This document shows, one piece after another, positions 11,519-23,608 of a stretch of 64,000 nt of DNA. The stretch comes from Phragmites australis (Eukaryota; Streptophyta; Magnoliopsida; Poales; Poaceae). The notes below the pieces were generated by a model. That model worked only from the letters and a program-made list of their open reading frames with translations, was not told the DNA's origin and did no database searches. Position numbers and translations under genes: made by a program. The DNA is taken from positions 15,590,001 to 15,654,000 of the forward strand of contig NC_084927.1 of the NCBI RefSeq assembly GCF_958298935.1. The letters are read 5' to 3'. Numbering within the stretch: the stretch's first letter is position 1; each line of letters begins with the position of its first letter.

Positions 11519-14500
11519 TGTGAGGAACCGTCCAAACAGTATTCTAATTAATCATCAGGAGGATCATTATTTATAATCACAACCTCAATAATTAACCAGA
11601 ATATCATTCCAGTAGTCCCGACACGTGTTTTATATCTAAGATCAAAACACATGTCTTTCTAACATGTACATCACAATATAGTTTAAGAAAAAACGAGTAA
11701 TTAAAGTTATAATATAAGTTCTTAAGCATGCAACTATTTGCAACAGTTTACACAAAGAGAAACTACGCAGCGAAAGATTAAAACCTAAAATGAGATTGAA
11801 GACATATTTCTTTAGGCTCCACCCCAAAAGCTACGCCTCACCAAAGTAGGATGCACTACTTTTTCCCGCCACCTACATTAGCGGGCACGAAGTAGCCAAA
11901 CACTGCCTCACCCTCACTAGCAGAATCTGAAAGAGCAGCGTGAGTACGAAGGTACTCGTAAAACTTAATCCATATAGGACACATATAAATAGCCTGACTC
12001 AAAGGAACATGCATTAAGCTATTACCAAGAGTAAAGCCACAGGATTAAGTAAAACATATACAATAAGCAATTTGGACACCTACGTGTGAGCATCTATACC
12101 TAACCGATATACTAGTGTACCCTATAACCACAACTTAAGCATGTATGTATAGGAACCATAGTATCTCATCAACAATATCCACCGACCATTTCCATCATAC
12201 CATATCCTTATCCCACATTCGTAAACTCTACGACCGATGCAAATAAACATAAGCATACTCATGACTGAGAGCGTAGCATTTTAAAATATTTTTACACCCT
12301 GTAGGGGTACAACTTTACCCACACGACTCGAGAATCATTTGGCAAGTAGCGACTGAGAGCGTGGCATTTCAAAATATTTTTACACCTGCAGGGGGTACAA
12401 CTTTACCCACATGACTCGAGGACCATTTGGCTTGTGCTACTCGCGAAATTACACACAAGGGAGTACTCGTGTCAACCATTTTCATACCCGAAACCACCAC
12501 TTGCAATGCCCCTATGGCACTGGGGTTATCGCGAGCAAGTCCCGGTCATGCTCCGGTTCCCCAACACCTTGCTTCTTTTTTTTTTACACGTCATAGAGCC
12601 GCAAGGCAAGTGTCGGCACAACATATGATAATCGACTACCTTACCGTTAGATCAGCATGTGGTAATTACAGAAAGTGCTAGAGCCAACTGCACTGATGAA
12701 CGGCCTTAAACGATGCAAAGCGGTTTATGGCATCCGGACTCCTCTCTTGAACTACCCAGAGGACTCCTCCAGGGCAAAAGATACCCCTAACACTATCCAC
12801 ATCTCGCCTCAATCTCACATCTTAACCTCATCTTTGTATTGGTGAACAGTGATTAAGCCCTAGGCTCGCGAACAGCGGCAGCACCGTCACTCGGCTTCTA
12901 CCGAGGACTTAAGTATTACTAAGCATTTCGAATAATCCTTGAAGCTAGACTCCAACTATATCATCAAGGCTATAAGGATAAGGATTCATCAATAAGTCAA
13001 AGTAGAGACAATGCATTAACATAGGTTCTACCCATATCTGCCCGATACTGGACTCAACACGTGCAAACATATATAAAGCATAATTTATCAATTTAGACTC
13101 CATTCAATTTGAATAAAGAGTGCAACATACTTAGATGCTTGCCTTACTACTCCGGGGTTTGCCTGATACTTCCCACACAGAACTCACAGAAATACAAAAG
13201 GTTGGCGTTATCCTCGATCGCGCTCACATCATGCTCCGGATTTTTGTTCACTACTGAAGAGCACATGCAATGATGAGCATGAATGACATGCAATGAAGGA
13301 TACTCCACAGTGCACGATAATAGTGGAGATGCAATGCTTCATGTTATGGGTTCATAGCTTTAAGGATTTCGTTAATTTAACTTTGTGGCTAAACATTTAA
13401 TAATTTATGGATTTAATTAAGATTAAACCAAACTCAAATCAAATTAGGAAGTTAACTATATTTAGCATGAGTGTGAGTATTTTTAATGAACAGGTCATAA
13501 GATAATGAGATTAAAAGAATTGACCTCATAAATTTTGGGTTTACCAACAATTAATTATGGATTAATAAAGATTAAACTTATTTTATTAAACAATGAAATT
13601 TCAGTACATATTTCATAGCTCCTAGAATTTTTAACATGTAGATTATGCTCATACAAACCCAACAAAATTGGTTTCACTATTTTTTGAGCAATATTCTATT
13701 TTCTATGCATTTTACAACTTTCAGCCGAATTACTAGTTGAACCAATATTCAAATTCACAATTTCCGATTTAACCGAGTATTTTAAACCCTACTTCCTTTT
13801 TACACCGGGATTGAGCTAGCTATAGAGATGAAAGATGGGGCCAGGCTTTTGACCTCGGTCAAAATCAGCCTGGAGGCCATGGCGCGTAGCATGCTGACGG
13901 GTCGATCGGCTCGGCCAGCACCTCGCCGACGGTGAGCGGCTGCCATCAGTCTGGCCAAAGGCAGCAGGAGATGGAGTGTGCCATTGGGAGTTTGTTTGAG
14001 GCACTCATGGCTGGTGAGCCCAACCGGAGCTGGGCCAGCGGCGGGCGGCCATAGACAGCCAGGCCGGCGACGGGCCAAAACAAAACGAACGCACGCGAAA
14101 GGTAGATATGTGCGAGGTGATGCTCACTGTATGCTTTGATTGGGCGGAGAAGCTGCGGTGAGGTGGGTCGATGGTGAGTGGTGGAGGAACATGCCGGTGT
14201 TGGGGAAGACGACGTCTACGCGCTCGATTCGATCGGAAAGGAGAGGAATCCAGCGGGGAGAAGCTCGGGGCATCTTCTGCGGCCTGCCTTAGTGCTTCTT
14301 GTGGCTCAGGCTCAGCGGACTAGCGCTCGGGCACGGCAGATTTGGCGTCAGCGTAGCGATGTGCTCTGCTTTGCTCTATGTTGGGCGGCCAAGTGAGAGA
14401 TTGGAGAGAGAGAGAGAGAGCAAGCAAGGGATAAGGGCGACCGACGCCCTGGAAGGTGCTCAGTCCTCGTGACTTGACTGCGAGACACAAAAGTCCACAA

Positions 14501-15028
14501 CGGTGGCTGCCCTCCATAGTCAGCAAAACCAATGGTGAGAGGCAGAGAGAAACAGAGGGGATGACGTGTGGGGCATAGTGAATAGTGACCACCGAAGAAA
14601 ATATCCCCACCACTTCTTTAATCCAAAAAAAAATTTCCCGTGGTCTAAAAATTATGGGACAAATTTTGTATGAAACTATAATTCATGTGCAATCCATTTT
14701 GACTTGTTTGACCCAAATAGCCTAAGCCAATTTCCAATTAAAATTCTCCAAAGATGAAAACTTTTCTAAATTATGGTAATTTTTATGCCTTAAAATTAAT
14801 TCCAAAAAATTTGGGAAAATTTATTTATATTCTTTACATGGTTTCATTGTTTCCAACCCTACATTTCGTAGCAACTTTGTGAGATGCTTCACAATGCACC
14901 AATTAATATTGATTTTAACTGTTTATGTTTAACTTGAATTTCATGCCAAAACTTCCACAAACAATAAACATGATGCTAATGATGTTCGTGATGCTTAATG
15001 ACATGCTTAAGCAATTTAGGCTGTCACA
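11519..15028 (-). mobile_element. inverted solo LTR, long-LTR Gypsy family
   Basis: On the plus strand it begins TGTGAGGAACCGTCC and ends GGCTGTCACA. On the minus strand it therefore starts TGTGACAGCC and ends GGTTCCTCACA, matching the termini of the Gypsy LTRs at 37560 and 52917. The blocks TAATTAACCAGAATATCAT (11596) and GACATGCTTAAGCAA (15000) are also family landmarks. Length is 3,510 bp. Flanking pentamers GTAAT and AGAAT share only three bases, so the target duplication is eroded or absent. GC-rich frames around 13800-14600 belong to the LTR and are not genes. Confidence 0.8.
12263..12438. repeat. 88-bp imperfect tandem duplication in the LTR
   Basis: GACTGAGAGCGTAGCATTT at 12263 is repeated as GACTGAGAGCGTGGCATTT at 12351. 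The following AAAATATTTTTACACC and GTACAACTTTACCCACA blocks are also in both copies. Confidence 0.85.
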
Positions 15029-15385
15029 AGAATAGTGAGCAAAATAGTTTAGTCACAACTAACCTAGTAAACAGTGACAATAAAATATTTTTTTCACTAC
15101 TTTTATCTCACTAATGTGATATCTTATGGTAATAATATACTTTGTCACAAATAAATAACATAGTAGTGAGGAGAAATAGTTCAGTCACAACTAACATGTT
15201 AAACAAAGACAAAACTACACTTCGTTACTGTTTTTCACCACTAATGAGAGTTCATGTGGCGATATAATACTTTGCCACTAATAAACTACATAATAGAGCG
15301 GAAAAATAGTTTGGTCACAATTAGCCCGATAAACAGTGACAAAGAAATAATTCATCACTACTTTTTTTGTCACTAAAGCTCTACT
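15029..15385. repeat. tandem subterminal repeats, about 130 bp each
   Basis: Nearly three units start near 15040, 15175 and 15308. Each has AGTTTAGTCACAA or a variant, AAACAGTGACAA, a T-rich CACTAC block, CACTAATG and a run ending in CATAGTAGTGAGG or a variant. CACTA elements commonly carry such subterminal arrays as transposase binding regions. That role is inferred here. Confidence 0.7.
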
Positions 15386-15397
15386 TTCTTGTAGTGG

Positions 15398-16399
15398 TCT
15401 TGTCTAGCGACTGTTTCCCATTTTTTTCTCGATCGCTTTCATTTTCTCGTTTCTTACAGGAATAGGATGGTGTCATTCAGAAATGGGGCCAAATACGGTT
15501 GAGGCCTCATCCTGCACATATTGTCAAAATCCCATTTTTAGACAGGATATTCCATTTTTAGCCCATTTCCAGAGCCTACTAGGAAAACCCATCCCATTCC
15601 CACTTCCTACGGACCCACAATTATTGTTGCCAACCCTAGCATGTGATTGGCCCTGTTGGCTGCTGCCACAACTTGCCCATCCGACACCCCCTCCCGGCCT
15701 CCTCGGCTCCTCCAGTCCTCCTACCGTCATGCGCCATGCCACCGCTGGCCACCCACCCTTCTCGGCTCCTCCTGTACCATGCCATCACCACTCACCCACC
15801 CTCCTCGGCTCCTCCTGCCATCCTATGCCACACCACCACCGATGCCCACCCTCATCGGCTCCGCCTGCCCAACACGTGGATCCAGCCATGCCGTTTCCGC
15901 CTGTCCGACTGCTCCACTCCTCCGGCGCCCCCTTCCACACACCGAGACGGATGCTGGTCCATACAGGTGATGAGCCAATGACCAACAAGCTGTCGATGCC
16001 ACCTACTGAAAAAGGTTGTTCCATCTCTAGGCCACCAAAGAAGTACTTGGGCTTGGGCCGCTTACTTCTATCACCACCAGCGCCGCTGCCTTCTGTCAAC
16101 GCCAATAGTTTCACTTCAGGTACACCATAGATCAATTGCTTAGTTCGGCCACCACAGATCAATTGCTCATTTATGTAGTTATGGCATTTTGAGTGGAAAT
16201 TTTAGTATTTGGTCTTTAATATAATGTTGATTAAACTTGTTATATAACTTATATTCGACACCAGTTCATTCACTTCTTCAGATATTTACTGCTCGGGCAA
16301 TGACCGTCCTATTATCTTTATCCAAACAACACTCTTTTCTAACTCTTTTTCTTTTGGAATCGATGACTCTTTTTGCTTTTGTTGAAGCTTTACCTAATC
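15398..16399. other. unassigned sequence
   Basis: About 1 kb between the CACTA-like and Copia elements. Its proline- and serine-rich frames (15483-16130 on the plus strand and overlapping ones on the minus strand) come from CCxCC-rich sequence and show no family signature. I see no gene here. Confidence 0.3.
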
Positions 16400-16404
16400 C
16401 AACA

Positions 16405-16855
16405 TGTTAGGTGTTATATCAGCTATCTGCCACCCCAAAAATAGAGCCACAGTTGACTGAGAGACTGTATTCGGTCAGCCACGATCCTAACTTGTTGGCT
16501 TGGTTCCAGGCCACCCCGAGCTATAAGAAGGGGCTACCTCGTCCTCATGATACAGTAAGAAAAACAAAATTAAGAAGAATTAGCCCTAAAACCTATTGAT
16601 CAAGGTTAGCTCGGGCAGTGGCTTGAAGGACAATGCCGACCGCCGATCATCTGTGCCGGCGATCACCCCTACAACACCGAGTCATTGAACATCTACATCA
16701 ACATCGACATGCACACCTGCATCAAGTTGGCGAAGGTCTTTGTGGCATAAAAGGGCATCTACAACTGGGTATGTCACCTAATTATGCATTGATCTTTATG
16801 TGTTCATGTCTGAGGCTAGCTATCATGTTGTACTAAGGATTGATTAAGTCTAACA
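16405..16855 (+). repeat. 5' LTR of the 16405-23603 Copia element
   Basis: 451 bp, TGTTAG...CTAACA. Shares with 23148-23603 the blocks CCACAGTTGAC, AGGCCACCCCGAGCTATA, GGTTAGCTCGGGCAGTGGCTT and GAGGCTAGCTATCATGTTG. Confidence 0.9.
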
Positions 16856-16870
16856 TTTGGTATCATAGCC
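16856..16870 (+). promoter_or_regulatory. primer binding site (initiator-Met tRNA type)
   Basis: TTTGGTATCATAGCC directly after the 5' LTR. It resembles the TGGTATCAGAGC site complementary to the 3' end of initiator-Met tRNA used by most plant Copia elements. Confidence 0.8.
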
Positions 16871-17458
16871 AATCTAGCCTAATAATAAAACCTAAGTCCT
16901 AGTTAATGTTGATCATGCCTCTGTTTATCCCTAACTGTTATGTTTTATGTTTCAGATTAATGTTTCTAGCCCAATTACCATCAGCTCAGCGACCTATATG
17001 ATCAATCTAGGTTCAATTAATGTGAATTGGGCTCAATTAGTTCATGATTATGCACATGTATTCATGTTTACGAGTGATGTTGTGCTTTTGGTTGGGGTTT
17101 TGGGTAATTAAGCTCGGATTAGAGCTCGTATGTTTCAGTCCATGTAGCTTTTAAACTCGATTTGATGTTTTTGGGGCTTAGATAGCATAAAGAAGGAGGG
17201 GACTTGGGGAAAATCAAGAAATCCTAACAAAAGCCCTAAGAAATTCTCGAATCTTCCCCAAAATCCAACCCCAAATTTCCCCAAATCGGGAATCCCGACC
17301 ACCAAAAGCACAATCAAGACCTAGATTTATGAAGAGAGGAGCGGCTACTTACGTGTTCATGTTCATGTTCTTGTTCTCACCGTCGCTGGAGCAGTCACAG
17401 AGCATCTCACGCCTTTGGTCGCATGCGGATGCCTAAGTCACGGCTTCTGTGTCGCCAC

Positions 17459-19069
17459 TGAAGGGATCAGTGGCGTCCTAAGAGGGGGAGTGAATTAGGA
17501 CACTTAGAACTATTTTGATTCCAAAAACAACACAACATAAAACTATATCAATTTCTATCTAGATGTGCTCTAGTTTTATCTAGTGTGTCTACTCTACCAA
17601 TCAAAGTGTTGCAACCTATCTAAGAAGGTAAATTGCAAGAATGTAAATACGGAAACGTAAATAAGGTAGAGTAAGCCAACTCGGCACAAGGGATTTTTTC
17701 TCGTGGTATCGATGGTATGAATGCCACTCCTAGTCCACGTTGGAGCTCCACCAAGGATATGCTCCTGGTCGGCACCTGGTCATGGCTCTTGAGCTACCAA
17801 GTCACAAAGACAAGGCCTCTACCCGGATGAGCCATCAAGCCACCAAGGCAAGCTCTCATCACTAGGCTCTCTTTTAGTTCCTTGCCACCGTGATCACTTC
17901 AGAGCTTGAGCCACCAAGGCAAGGGTCTCCGCTTCCCTGTACAATCACCTTGTTGCCGCTCCACACCAAGTCGGAGGGTCAGCAAGCTTGCCGGCGAGTC
18001 ACCAAGACTCTAAGGTGCCTACGTACCACTTGGTACAAGGTTGGATCAATCCTTGATCCACTTTCTAGGTAGCAATTACCTAGCAACACTCTCTCTAGGC
18101 ATATAAGCACTAATCACTCACTAATCTTGCGCTTAATCATCTTGGATAATCACATTAAGGAATTTGGTGGCTTGGACATCTTCTCAAGTGTATATGAGCT
18201 TCCTCTAGACTCCAGCAGCATTCCACAATTTCAAATGGCCGAGTGGGTGGGTATTTATAGCCTCAAACTCGTGCACTAGCCGTTAACCCAATGGCTCAAT
18301 AAAGTTGTTAACACTGGATAATCCAGTGAGAATATTAGTACTAACACCGGATCATTCGGTGAGTATACTCTCATAAACTAGCCATTGGAACCCAACTCAA
18401 GCCTCTTTGAACTTTGAACAATCTGGTGTATACATCATCTCCATCTTAGGACTATCCGGTAAGTTATCCTGAGCCATCCGAGCTTTTCCTTCTTCTCTGT
18501 ATAAATTGCTCCGGTGAAAACATTCGGTGTATATCACTTCATCACCGGACTATCCAATGAGTTGACTTCAGCCAACCGAGCCAATACAACCCTCTCAAGA
18601 AATAATGCTCCGGTATGCACAGCCTTCATCACCGGACCATCCGATGCATTGAACTTCATTCTGTCTTTTGCATTGTTCATTGTCTGGTGTGTGCAACACA
18701 TTAATCACCGGACCATTTGATGCTTTGATCTTCAACTTCAATGGTTGCAACCTTCTCTGGACAGAATGCTCCGGTGTGTATCTTCTCTGATCACTGGACC
18801 TTCCAGTGAGGTCTTCAGGCCTCTCTCGTCTTTGTCAAATATGCTCTGGTGAGTTCAACAACTAGAGGATCGGGCCATCCGGTGAGTTCATTTCTCCTGG
18901 GACTTCTCCAATTTAATCAAACTTTGTTCCGGCTACAGTGACTTTTTCATGTATTTCATCCATGAGACCTACTAACATATATTCTTGACAAACATATTAG
19001 TCCCATTGAGTATGTTGTCATTAATCACCAAAATCACAATCATGGACTAATAGGACCATTTTCGCTACA
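17459..19069 (-). mobile_element. SIRE-like LTR nested in the Copia element
   Basis: Nearly collinear with the LTR at 24714-26321. The plus-strand start TGAAGGGATCAGTGGCGTCC pairs with TGAGGAACGGTGACGTCC there, and both end in CATTTTCGCTACA. Read on the minus strand it runs TGTAGCGAAAATGG to TTCA, 1,611 bp. No internal sequence or primer site is attached, so it is best called solo. The flanking pentamers do not match. It contains an array of ACCGGA...TCCGGTG-type motifs from 18310 to 18890. Confidence 0.75.
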
Positions 19070-19171
19070 ACCGCACGCACCTCCATCCTCTTGGAGCCGT
19101 GCGCAACCTCCATCGCACGCATGCTCCAGCGAGCGAATCCACAAAAATGCCATTTCACTGCTTTGGCATTG

Positions 19172-19172
<1 letters not shown>

Positions 19173-19225
<53 letters not shown>
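19173..19225. repeat. (CT)26 microsatellite
   Basis: Uninterrupted CT dinucleotides. They create spurious Arg-Glu and Ser-Leu repeat frames on both strands. Confidence 0.97.
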
Positions 19226-19227
<2 letters not shown>

Positions 19228-22162
19228 GGATGCTCCACTCATCTCGCTCTCTCCCTCTTTTGTCGGAGCTCTCGGCCACCGCGATTCTCTCAGAGGAGTC
19301 AAAGGAAAATGAGGCTGAAGCCGTTGACCGCGAGTTTTGATCCGGCAAGAAGAGTGGCGCGCCATTGGATCGGATCTGACGGGCGAGATCTGGCTTGTGC
19401 GTGGAGGCTGGCCAGGCCGTTTCCGGTGTTCTTTTGGGCCACTGCTGGTATTTTTAGGCCACGCTAACGCACAAGAATTATGTTGGGCCAGGCTGCGTAC
19501 GCGTGTTTGGGGCCAAAAAGGCCTTCAACAACCTTAGATGTTTTCAGGTTTTATGGGCTTCTTTATTTAAATGAGTTTTCTAGTGAATAATTAATACTTT
19601 GCTCTTTTATGCTCTAGAATTCCTAATGTGTATATTACCCACTAATGAAATATTTATGTCCCTAGGTCATGCATAATTAATGGGCTCATTTTTTGGTATA
19701 AGATTTAGGCTGACCTTTGGGATATTTCTCAATTAGGCCATAAAATAATGTTTAATTACATTCTAGAGATAAGCTAAGATGAGATCAATTATTATGATTC
19801 CCTTGAGATATTCAATTTACTCATGTTATCAAGAATTTTCTTATGCTTTAATTTTGCCCTAAATTATGAGATTATGTTTTTTGATTAATCTTTACACTTC
19901 CATAATTAAGTAATGTTCAATGCTCATTAATTTTGATCATATGATTAAGTTGGCATCTCATTTATATATTTTGCTTTGAAACTTAATGTGTTTTATGATT
20001 ATGATTAATTTTATGGCTCATGGTTGTATACTGACCAACATTGTTTATGGTCATGTGTCATTTAATTAATACTTAGATTAATTAAGTTACTTAGTTATTT
20101 TGTCTTAAGTATTTATGATCATGATTATATAATAATTAAGTTATTGATTATGTAATGATGTTCTTGGCATTACTTCATGGCACATGTTATTATCTGACCA
20201 ATGTCGATGCTAGTCATGTATTTTCTAAAGAATTAAATTGTCTCTAACTAGGAAGTCTTAATTAGAGATTTGATGATGTTTAGGGGTTATGTCGTGGCAC
20301 ACAATTACAATATGACCAATGTTGATTGTAGTTATACGTCATTCCCATAGTTTCTCTGATTAAAATGGAACCAATGAGAAGTTTTGGTTAAAGATTTCAT
20401 GTTGATTTAAGGATTATGTTTTATGGCTCATGGTTACATACTGATCAACGTTGTTTGTGACCATTTGCCAACTCCATTATTGAATTCAATTATTCTTCAT
20501 TTTCTGCCAAAAGATAATGCAAAGTTGGACTGCTAATTCTTTCCTTAAGTTAGGTTCTTCTTCGTTTTGCCCAACGGTGAAGCAAATTGAAATTATTAAA
20601 GTTTGTCATCAGCGTGTTATTAATTTGACCAGCGCATGGTTAATTTCATGACAGACAATTATTCACAACTTTTGTAGATATTGAAGCAATGATCAGTGAT
20701 ATGTCCCTATTACCAATTCAGGCATACGTTCTTTTGTTATTTCAATTACTCTAATAAGGAATTGAGTAATTTATTAGTATATTATTCTTGAGGTTATGTA
20801 TATTGATTATACACATAAACATAATGATAATGATTAGCTTCCATTAGAGAAGCCATTAATTATTAAGACATTTATGTAAATTCAATAAATTTGTAGTTTG
20901 CTAAAGACTAGTGAGTGTCAAGCAAATATCCCTTATGATCATAAAATTTAGGATCTGGGAGAGTAATCCTCCATTTAAATTATGATTATCTGGTAATAAA
21001 GAAAAGCATTATAAAGTTCGTCAAAAGTTCTTGCCAGTACACTGGTTATAAGAGTGCTCAAAGCATAATGAGCTCAGACATAAAGAATTATTTGGATCTT
21101 TATAATTCACTTCATTACATCATTCATTTCTACGACAACAATGAAGAATGAGAAGTAAAATATGATTGTGCCTTGAATTAGTGCATTCATAAGGAAAGTT
21201 GGCGATACACTAAGATAAAAGACTAAATTAATGGTACCAACATTACCTCAGGAATATAAAATATTTTAAAGCGAAGTCTTAGATAAGGGATAGGAGGCTA
21301 ATGTTTGAAGCTGTTAGAAGTTTTCCATGTACTAAATTATGTTTTAAACCTCCATCCTAATAATGAAATTTATGTCCTCATTATGAGAATTAATTTCCTT
21401 ATGTTGAAAGCATGTTGCCAACTCTATTGACTTCACTTAGAGTTCATCGAATTTGTGGCAATGATGCTTATGCCACATTTTGAAGGGGAGAATGGAATGT
21501 CTCATTAAGAAAGGAATACTTCATTATGTGAGATATAAACCCCATGAATATTTTTCTTATTCCATTATATATATGGAACGATTAAAGATAATCACAAATA
21601 CATTTAGTTGGTATCCCATAGATAAGTTGCATTTCTAGTGGAATTGTCAAACTTCCTACTATTATTTTTCCTAAGCCGTACCATTGGTTTGTAGAGTTGT
21701 CGATTCTAGTGGGAGCTCTAAGGCAGGGTAAACTATACTTGAGGACACTCGAGGTTATATTGCAATACCGAAAGTCCGAAAGACCCTAAACCCTTCGTCC
21801 CTAAAAGTTTTTCCTCTAGTTGATTATGGAGTTTATGAATAATGTGAGCCTCATGTATAGATACCTTAAGTTTTAACCTTAAGACTATATTAAGTTCAGT
21901 GAGAGTAAGTTTAACCTCTTAGATATTCAATAGATGATGTATTGTTGACAATCAACAATAGGGACATTAATGTTTAAGATTCAAAGATTCCTTTTCTTCT
22001 CGGTATTAAGATTGTCTTGGTGATGTCTCTCGTGTTTTGACTAATAAGATTCACCAAGATAGGTCCAATATTAAGTGAGTTTACTCCAATTATTGAGGGC
22101 AATAAAAGTTCTTTTCTTACGATATTGCTATCATGAATATTATGTGTACTTAATATTAATAT
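19226..22162 (+). other. decayed Copia interior, no readable genes
   Basis: AT-rich interior of the 16405-23603 element. gag, protease, integrase and RT should lie here, but stops in all frames prevent recognition. Recurrent blocks such as TTATGGCTCATGG(T) (20011, 20421) and TGACCAATGTTGAT (20312) hint at internal duplication. Confidence 0.45.
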
Positions 22163-22460
22163 GTGCCCTCATTAATTGATGTAACCGGGAAATTTGACAG
22201 ATATTTATCCAAGACTGGACCACAAGAAAACTACTATAAATACAGCTTGGCGCTAATTTGTCATATGCTCACATATAAGATGTCTGATAACCATAAAGTT
22301 ATGGATTATTCAGGCATTGATTATGCAAGGTGTGTTGATATTAATAAATCCACATTAAATCAAATCTTCACCCTTGCGGGAGGAGCCATATTGTGGAATG
22401 GCTCTATCATTCTCTTATGGCATCATTAATGAAGCAAGCTGACTTTGTGGCATGTTATAA
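22163..22460 (+). pseudogene. Copia RNase H remnant
   Basis: The frame reads MDYSGIDYARCVDINKSTLN and then FTLAGGAILWN. This is the plant Copia RNase H pattern, in which the usual form is GYSDxDYAGC, a KSTSG box and an AGGAxSW box. ADFVACYKT near 22440 corresponds to the following AEFVAC block. Some catalytic residues are altered and stops follow. RNase H would remove the RNA strand during reverse transcription. It is not functional here. Confidence 0.75.
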
Positions 22461-22468
22461 GACTATTA

Positions 22469-22470
<2 letters not shown>

Positions 22471-22554
<84 letters not shown>
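22471..22554. repeat. (TAA)28 microsatellite
   Basis: An uninterrupted trinucleotide run just 3' of the RNase H remnant. It encodes a spurious poly-Asn frame. Confidence 0.97.
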
Positions 22555-22557
<3 letters not shown>

Positions 22558-23147
22558 TATCCACAATAGGCTGTTGTGGTTTAAGAATAAGGAAATTTTC
22601 TTTGGCTTAATATTCTATCTCAGAATTTATTATGCAAGAGTGCAATTTCATTTCGAGTAACAACATGTCAAGTGGTACTACTAAACACATGATGTTGTGA
22701 AAGATATAATCCAAAATCAAAATTACTATTTTTCAGCCTATAAGAATTAATATTATGTTCAGCATAAAAGTGTTATGCATCATATTTAGCTTAATGATTC
22801 CTTGCTAAAGACTTGCCTCAAAATTAGTGCCGACATAAGACTTATTGCCAGCCTATACTTCTGGGACAAATTGAGATCTCAAACTTCGATTCTAGAAACT
22901 ACAAAGTTTATTTTCACATTTTCAAAGTGCATATAATGATAAATGAAAACAAACTGCACAAAAGAAACATAAGTGTTTAAGTCATCTCCAAAATGAATAT
23001 AAGTGTATATCCTATCGAGATAGAGTAGTACACTTTAGATGTTGTGGTTCAGTGGTGCCATTATCAACTGTTGTAACATTGTATCTGAGTGTGCTACTAT
23101 ATTGAGTATGAAGCTTATGATGTTAGTCTTTCGATCAAGTGAGAGAA

Positions 23148-23603
23148 TGTTAGGTGTGATCTCGGCTAATCGCCACCACAAAAATAGGGCCACAGTTGAC
23201 CGAGAGGCTATGATCGGTCAGCCATGATCCTAACTCATTGGCATGGTTCTAGGCCACCCCGAGCTATAGGAAGGGGCTACCTCATCCTCACGATAGAGTA
23301 AGAAAAACACAATTAAGAAGAATTAGCCCCAAAACCTACCGATCAAGGTTAGCTCGGGCAGTGGCTTGAAGGCCAATGCCAACCGTCGATCATCTGTGCC
23401 AGCGATCACCTCAACAACGCCGAGTCACTGAACTTCTACATCAACATTGACATCGACATGCACGCCTGCATCAAGCAGGCGAAGGTCTTCGTGGCATAAA
23501 AGGACATCTACAACCGGGTATGTCACCTACTTATGCATTGATCTTTAGGTGTTATGTCTGAGGCTAGCTATCATGTTGTACTAAGGATCGATTAAGTCTA
23601 ACA
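23148..23603 (+). repeat. 3' LTR of the 16405-23603 Copia element
   Basis: 456 bp, TGTTAGGTGTGATC...GTCTAACA, partner of 16405-16855. The downstream flank CAACA completes the target duplication. Confidence 0.9.
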
Positions 23604-23608
23604 CAACA

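Larger units (their letters stand above)
11009..15396. mobile_element. CACTA-like element, non-autonomous, interrupted
   Basis: The left end TACTACAACAAAA and the right end, read on the minus strand as CACTACAAGAAA, form imperfect terminal inverted repeats of CACTA type. Flanking triplets GGC (left) and GTC (right) are a weak 3-bp duplication candidate. The interior has no transposase. It carries subterminal repeats rich in GTGACAAA and TTTGTCAC, and an inverted solo LTR at 11519-15028 that accounts for most of the length. Without that insert the element is only about 0.9 kb, a typical deletion derivative. Confidence 0.6.
16405..23603 (+). mobile_element. Copia-type LTR retrotransposon, degenerate
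   Basis: Two LTRs (16405-16855 and 23148-23603) begin TGTTAGGTGT and end CTAACA. Exact target duplications CAACA lie at 16400-16404 and 23604-23608. A primer site follows the left LTR. The interior is heavily mutated AT-rich sequence. Only an RNase H remnant near the 3' end is recognisable, which places the element in Copia. A different LTR (17459-19069) is nested inside it. The LTRs differ at many positions, which suggests an old insertion. Confidence 0.85.

Noticed and set aside
13800..14613. GC-rich frames on both strands suggestive of a gene
   Set aside because: The stretch is inside the inverted solo LTR at 11519-15028. No motif or exon structure is visible.
847..15028. One intact Gypsy element bounded by the LTRs at 847 and 11519
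   Set aside because: The two LTRs are in opposite orientations and the sequence between them is a LINE. They are separate solo LTRs.
15483..16130. 215-codon frame and overlapping frames on both strands
   Set aside because: Proline-rich by composition (CCxCC runs), no domain, no splice or start context. Several frames are open at once.
16223..16230. AATGTTGA, identical to the 8 bases after the hAT right end
   Set aside because: It would place the hAT left end at 16231, but the following sequence lacks AGGGATGAAA or any Ac-like subterminal text. An 8-base match is likely by chance in AT-rich DNA of this length.
16856..16870. tRNA-like sequence at primer sites (also 24690, 41011, 47680)
   Set aside because: These are short sites complementary to a tRNA 3' end, not tRNA genes. 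No cloverleaf is present.
19021..19467. Arg-Glu and Ser-Leu repeat proteins on both strands
   Set aside because: Produced by the (CT)26 microsatellite.
22445..22660. Poly-asparagine protein
   Set aside because: Produced by the (TAA)28 microsatellite.
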